Below are positions 63,526 through 64,000 of a stretch of DNA of 64,000 nucleotides, piece by piece (the first letter of the stretch is position 1; each line of letters begins with the position of its first letter). Both the position numbers and the translations under genes were made by a program. The stretch covers positions 7,537,561 to 7,601,560 of the forward strand of contig NC_069093.1 of assembly GCF_947172395.1 (NCBI RefSeq). The letters are read 5' to 3'. The notes below the pieces were generated by a model. It did not search any database and was not told where the DNA came from. It was given only the letters and a program-made list of their open reading frames with translations. This DNA comes from Bicyclus anynana. Taxonomy: Eukaryota; Arthropoda; Insecta; Lepidoptera; Nymphalidae.

Positions 63526-64000
63526 TCAGCCAATAGTCTTATAGTGAAAAGTTGCACGTTAGTAGCTTTCGTTGGGCTATTGGATCAAGGGCCGGCACCG
63601 TCTCAACAACTACTGAAGACAGTAGTTGTTGAGGCGGTGCTTATTATGAGGAGGTTCCTCACCCTGGAGTCCTAACCGCGGGCTGCTTGAGGACTCAAGT
63701 GTGGAAGAACAGATTTTTTAGTGTCTAATGTTTTATGAGTTTTCTTTTCAATATATTTAAAAGTTAAAATGTATTTATAAATAAATGAGAGTGATAAATC
63801 TAATGAAAATAAAAAGATAGTCATAGGATGTACCTACTGTAACAATGAAAGTTATATACATCATGAATTATCGTATAAGTGATTGCTTCAAATAACTCAG
63901 ATCAGTCCACAACTACAACTATTTCAAAACTATTCAATTGCGAAAAACATCGTTTGGTTAGTAACAAAAAGTTTCAACGTTTACAAACGCCCAAAGGTAA
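63526..64000. other. Unrecognised DNA with one 20-bp-arm hairpin
   Basis: Arms 63595-63614 and 63621-63640 (GCACCGTCTCAACAACTACT and its complement with one mismatch) enclose a 6-base loop GAAGAC. No gene is recognised to the window end. Confidence 0.5.

Overview
The window looks like gene-poor, AT-rich nuclear DNA of a moth or butterfly. No complete host gene is visible. Nearly everything recognisable is short debris of transposable elements of types common in Lepidoptera: two abundant tRNA-derived SINE families (called SINE-A and SINE-B here), several retroposons that share an ACTAGC(G/T)GACGCC head, 3' ends of LINEs (an RTE-like lineage with CAT/ATG tails, a Jockey-like copy, and others), a mariner transposase remnant, a hAT-type element with intact target-site duplication, and several TIR or hairpin-bearing non-autonomous elements. 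Family names are recalled from general knowledge; no database search was run.

Layout. 1-9 kb: degraded ACTAGC retroposons, a repeat with a TGACGTCA core, a repeat with a 16-bp palindrome, a SINE-A, a hairpin-ended (Helitron-like) element at 6.5-7.0 kb and a TAGGG-array element at 7.0-7.3 kb. 9-22 kb: more ACTAGC elements, an RTE 3' end with a 10-bp target duplication (13.2 kb), a three-part mosaic (13.7-14.0 kb), a LINE protein remnant (15.9 kb) and, beside it, the only candidate host exon I can argue for (16,267-16,409). 22-27 kb: a 1.3-kb fold-back element flanked by TTAA, three RTE fragments and a 231-bp TIR element. 30.5-32.1 kb: a mariner remnant followed by a nest of insertions (inverted repeat, ACTAGC element, Jockey-like LINE, SINE-A) with readable target duplications. 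35-41 kb: SINE-A copies, one next to a perfect 26-bp-arm hairpin and one split by an RTE insertion, plus a locally duplicated non-coding block (39.8-40.3 kb). 47-54 kb: the hAT-type element, two long direct copies of one repeat, a compact GC-rich TIR element (50.8 kb) and an LTR- or promoter-like patch (51.3-51.7 kb). 54-64 kb: further copies of the same families and a tandem duplication of a 341-bp unit (62.8-63.5 kb).

How the parts fit: the SINEs and ACTAGC retroposons have no coding capacity and must have been moved by LINE proteins supplied elsewhere. The LINE, mariner and hAT pieces here are broken or non-autonomous. I see no functional pathway, operon-like system, CRISPR array or rRNA gene. 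Boundaries of old repeats are approximate to about 5-20 bases unless a target duplication is given.
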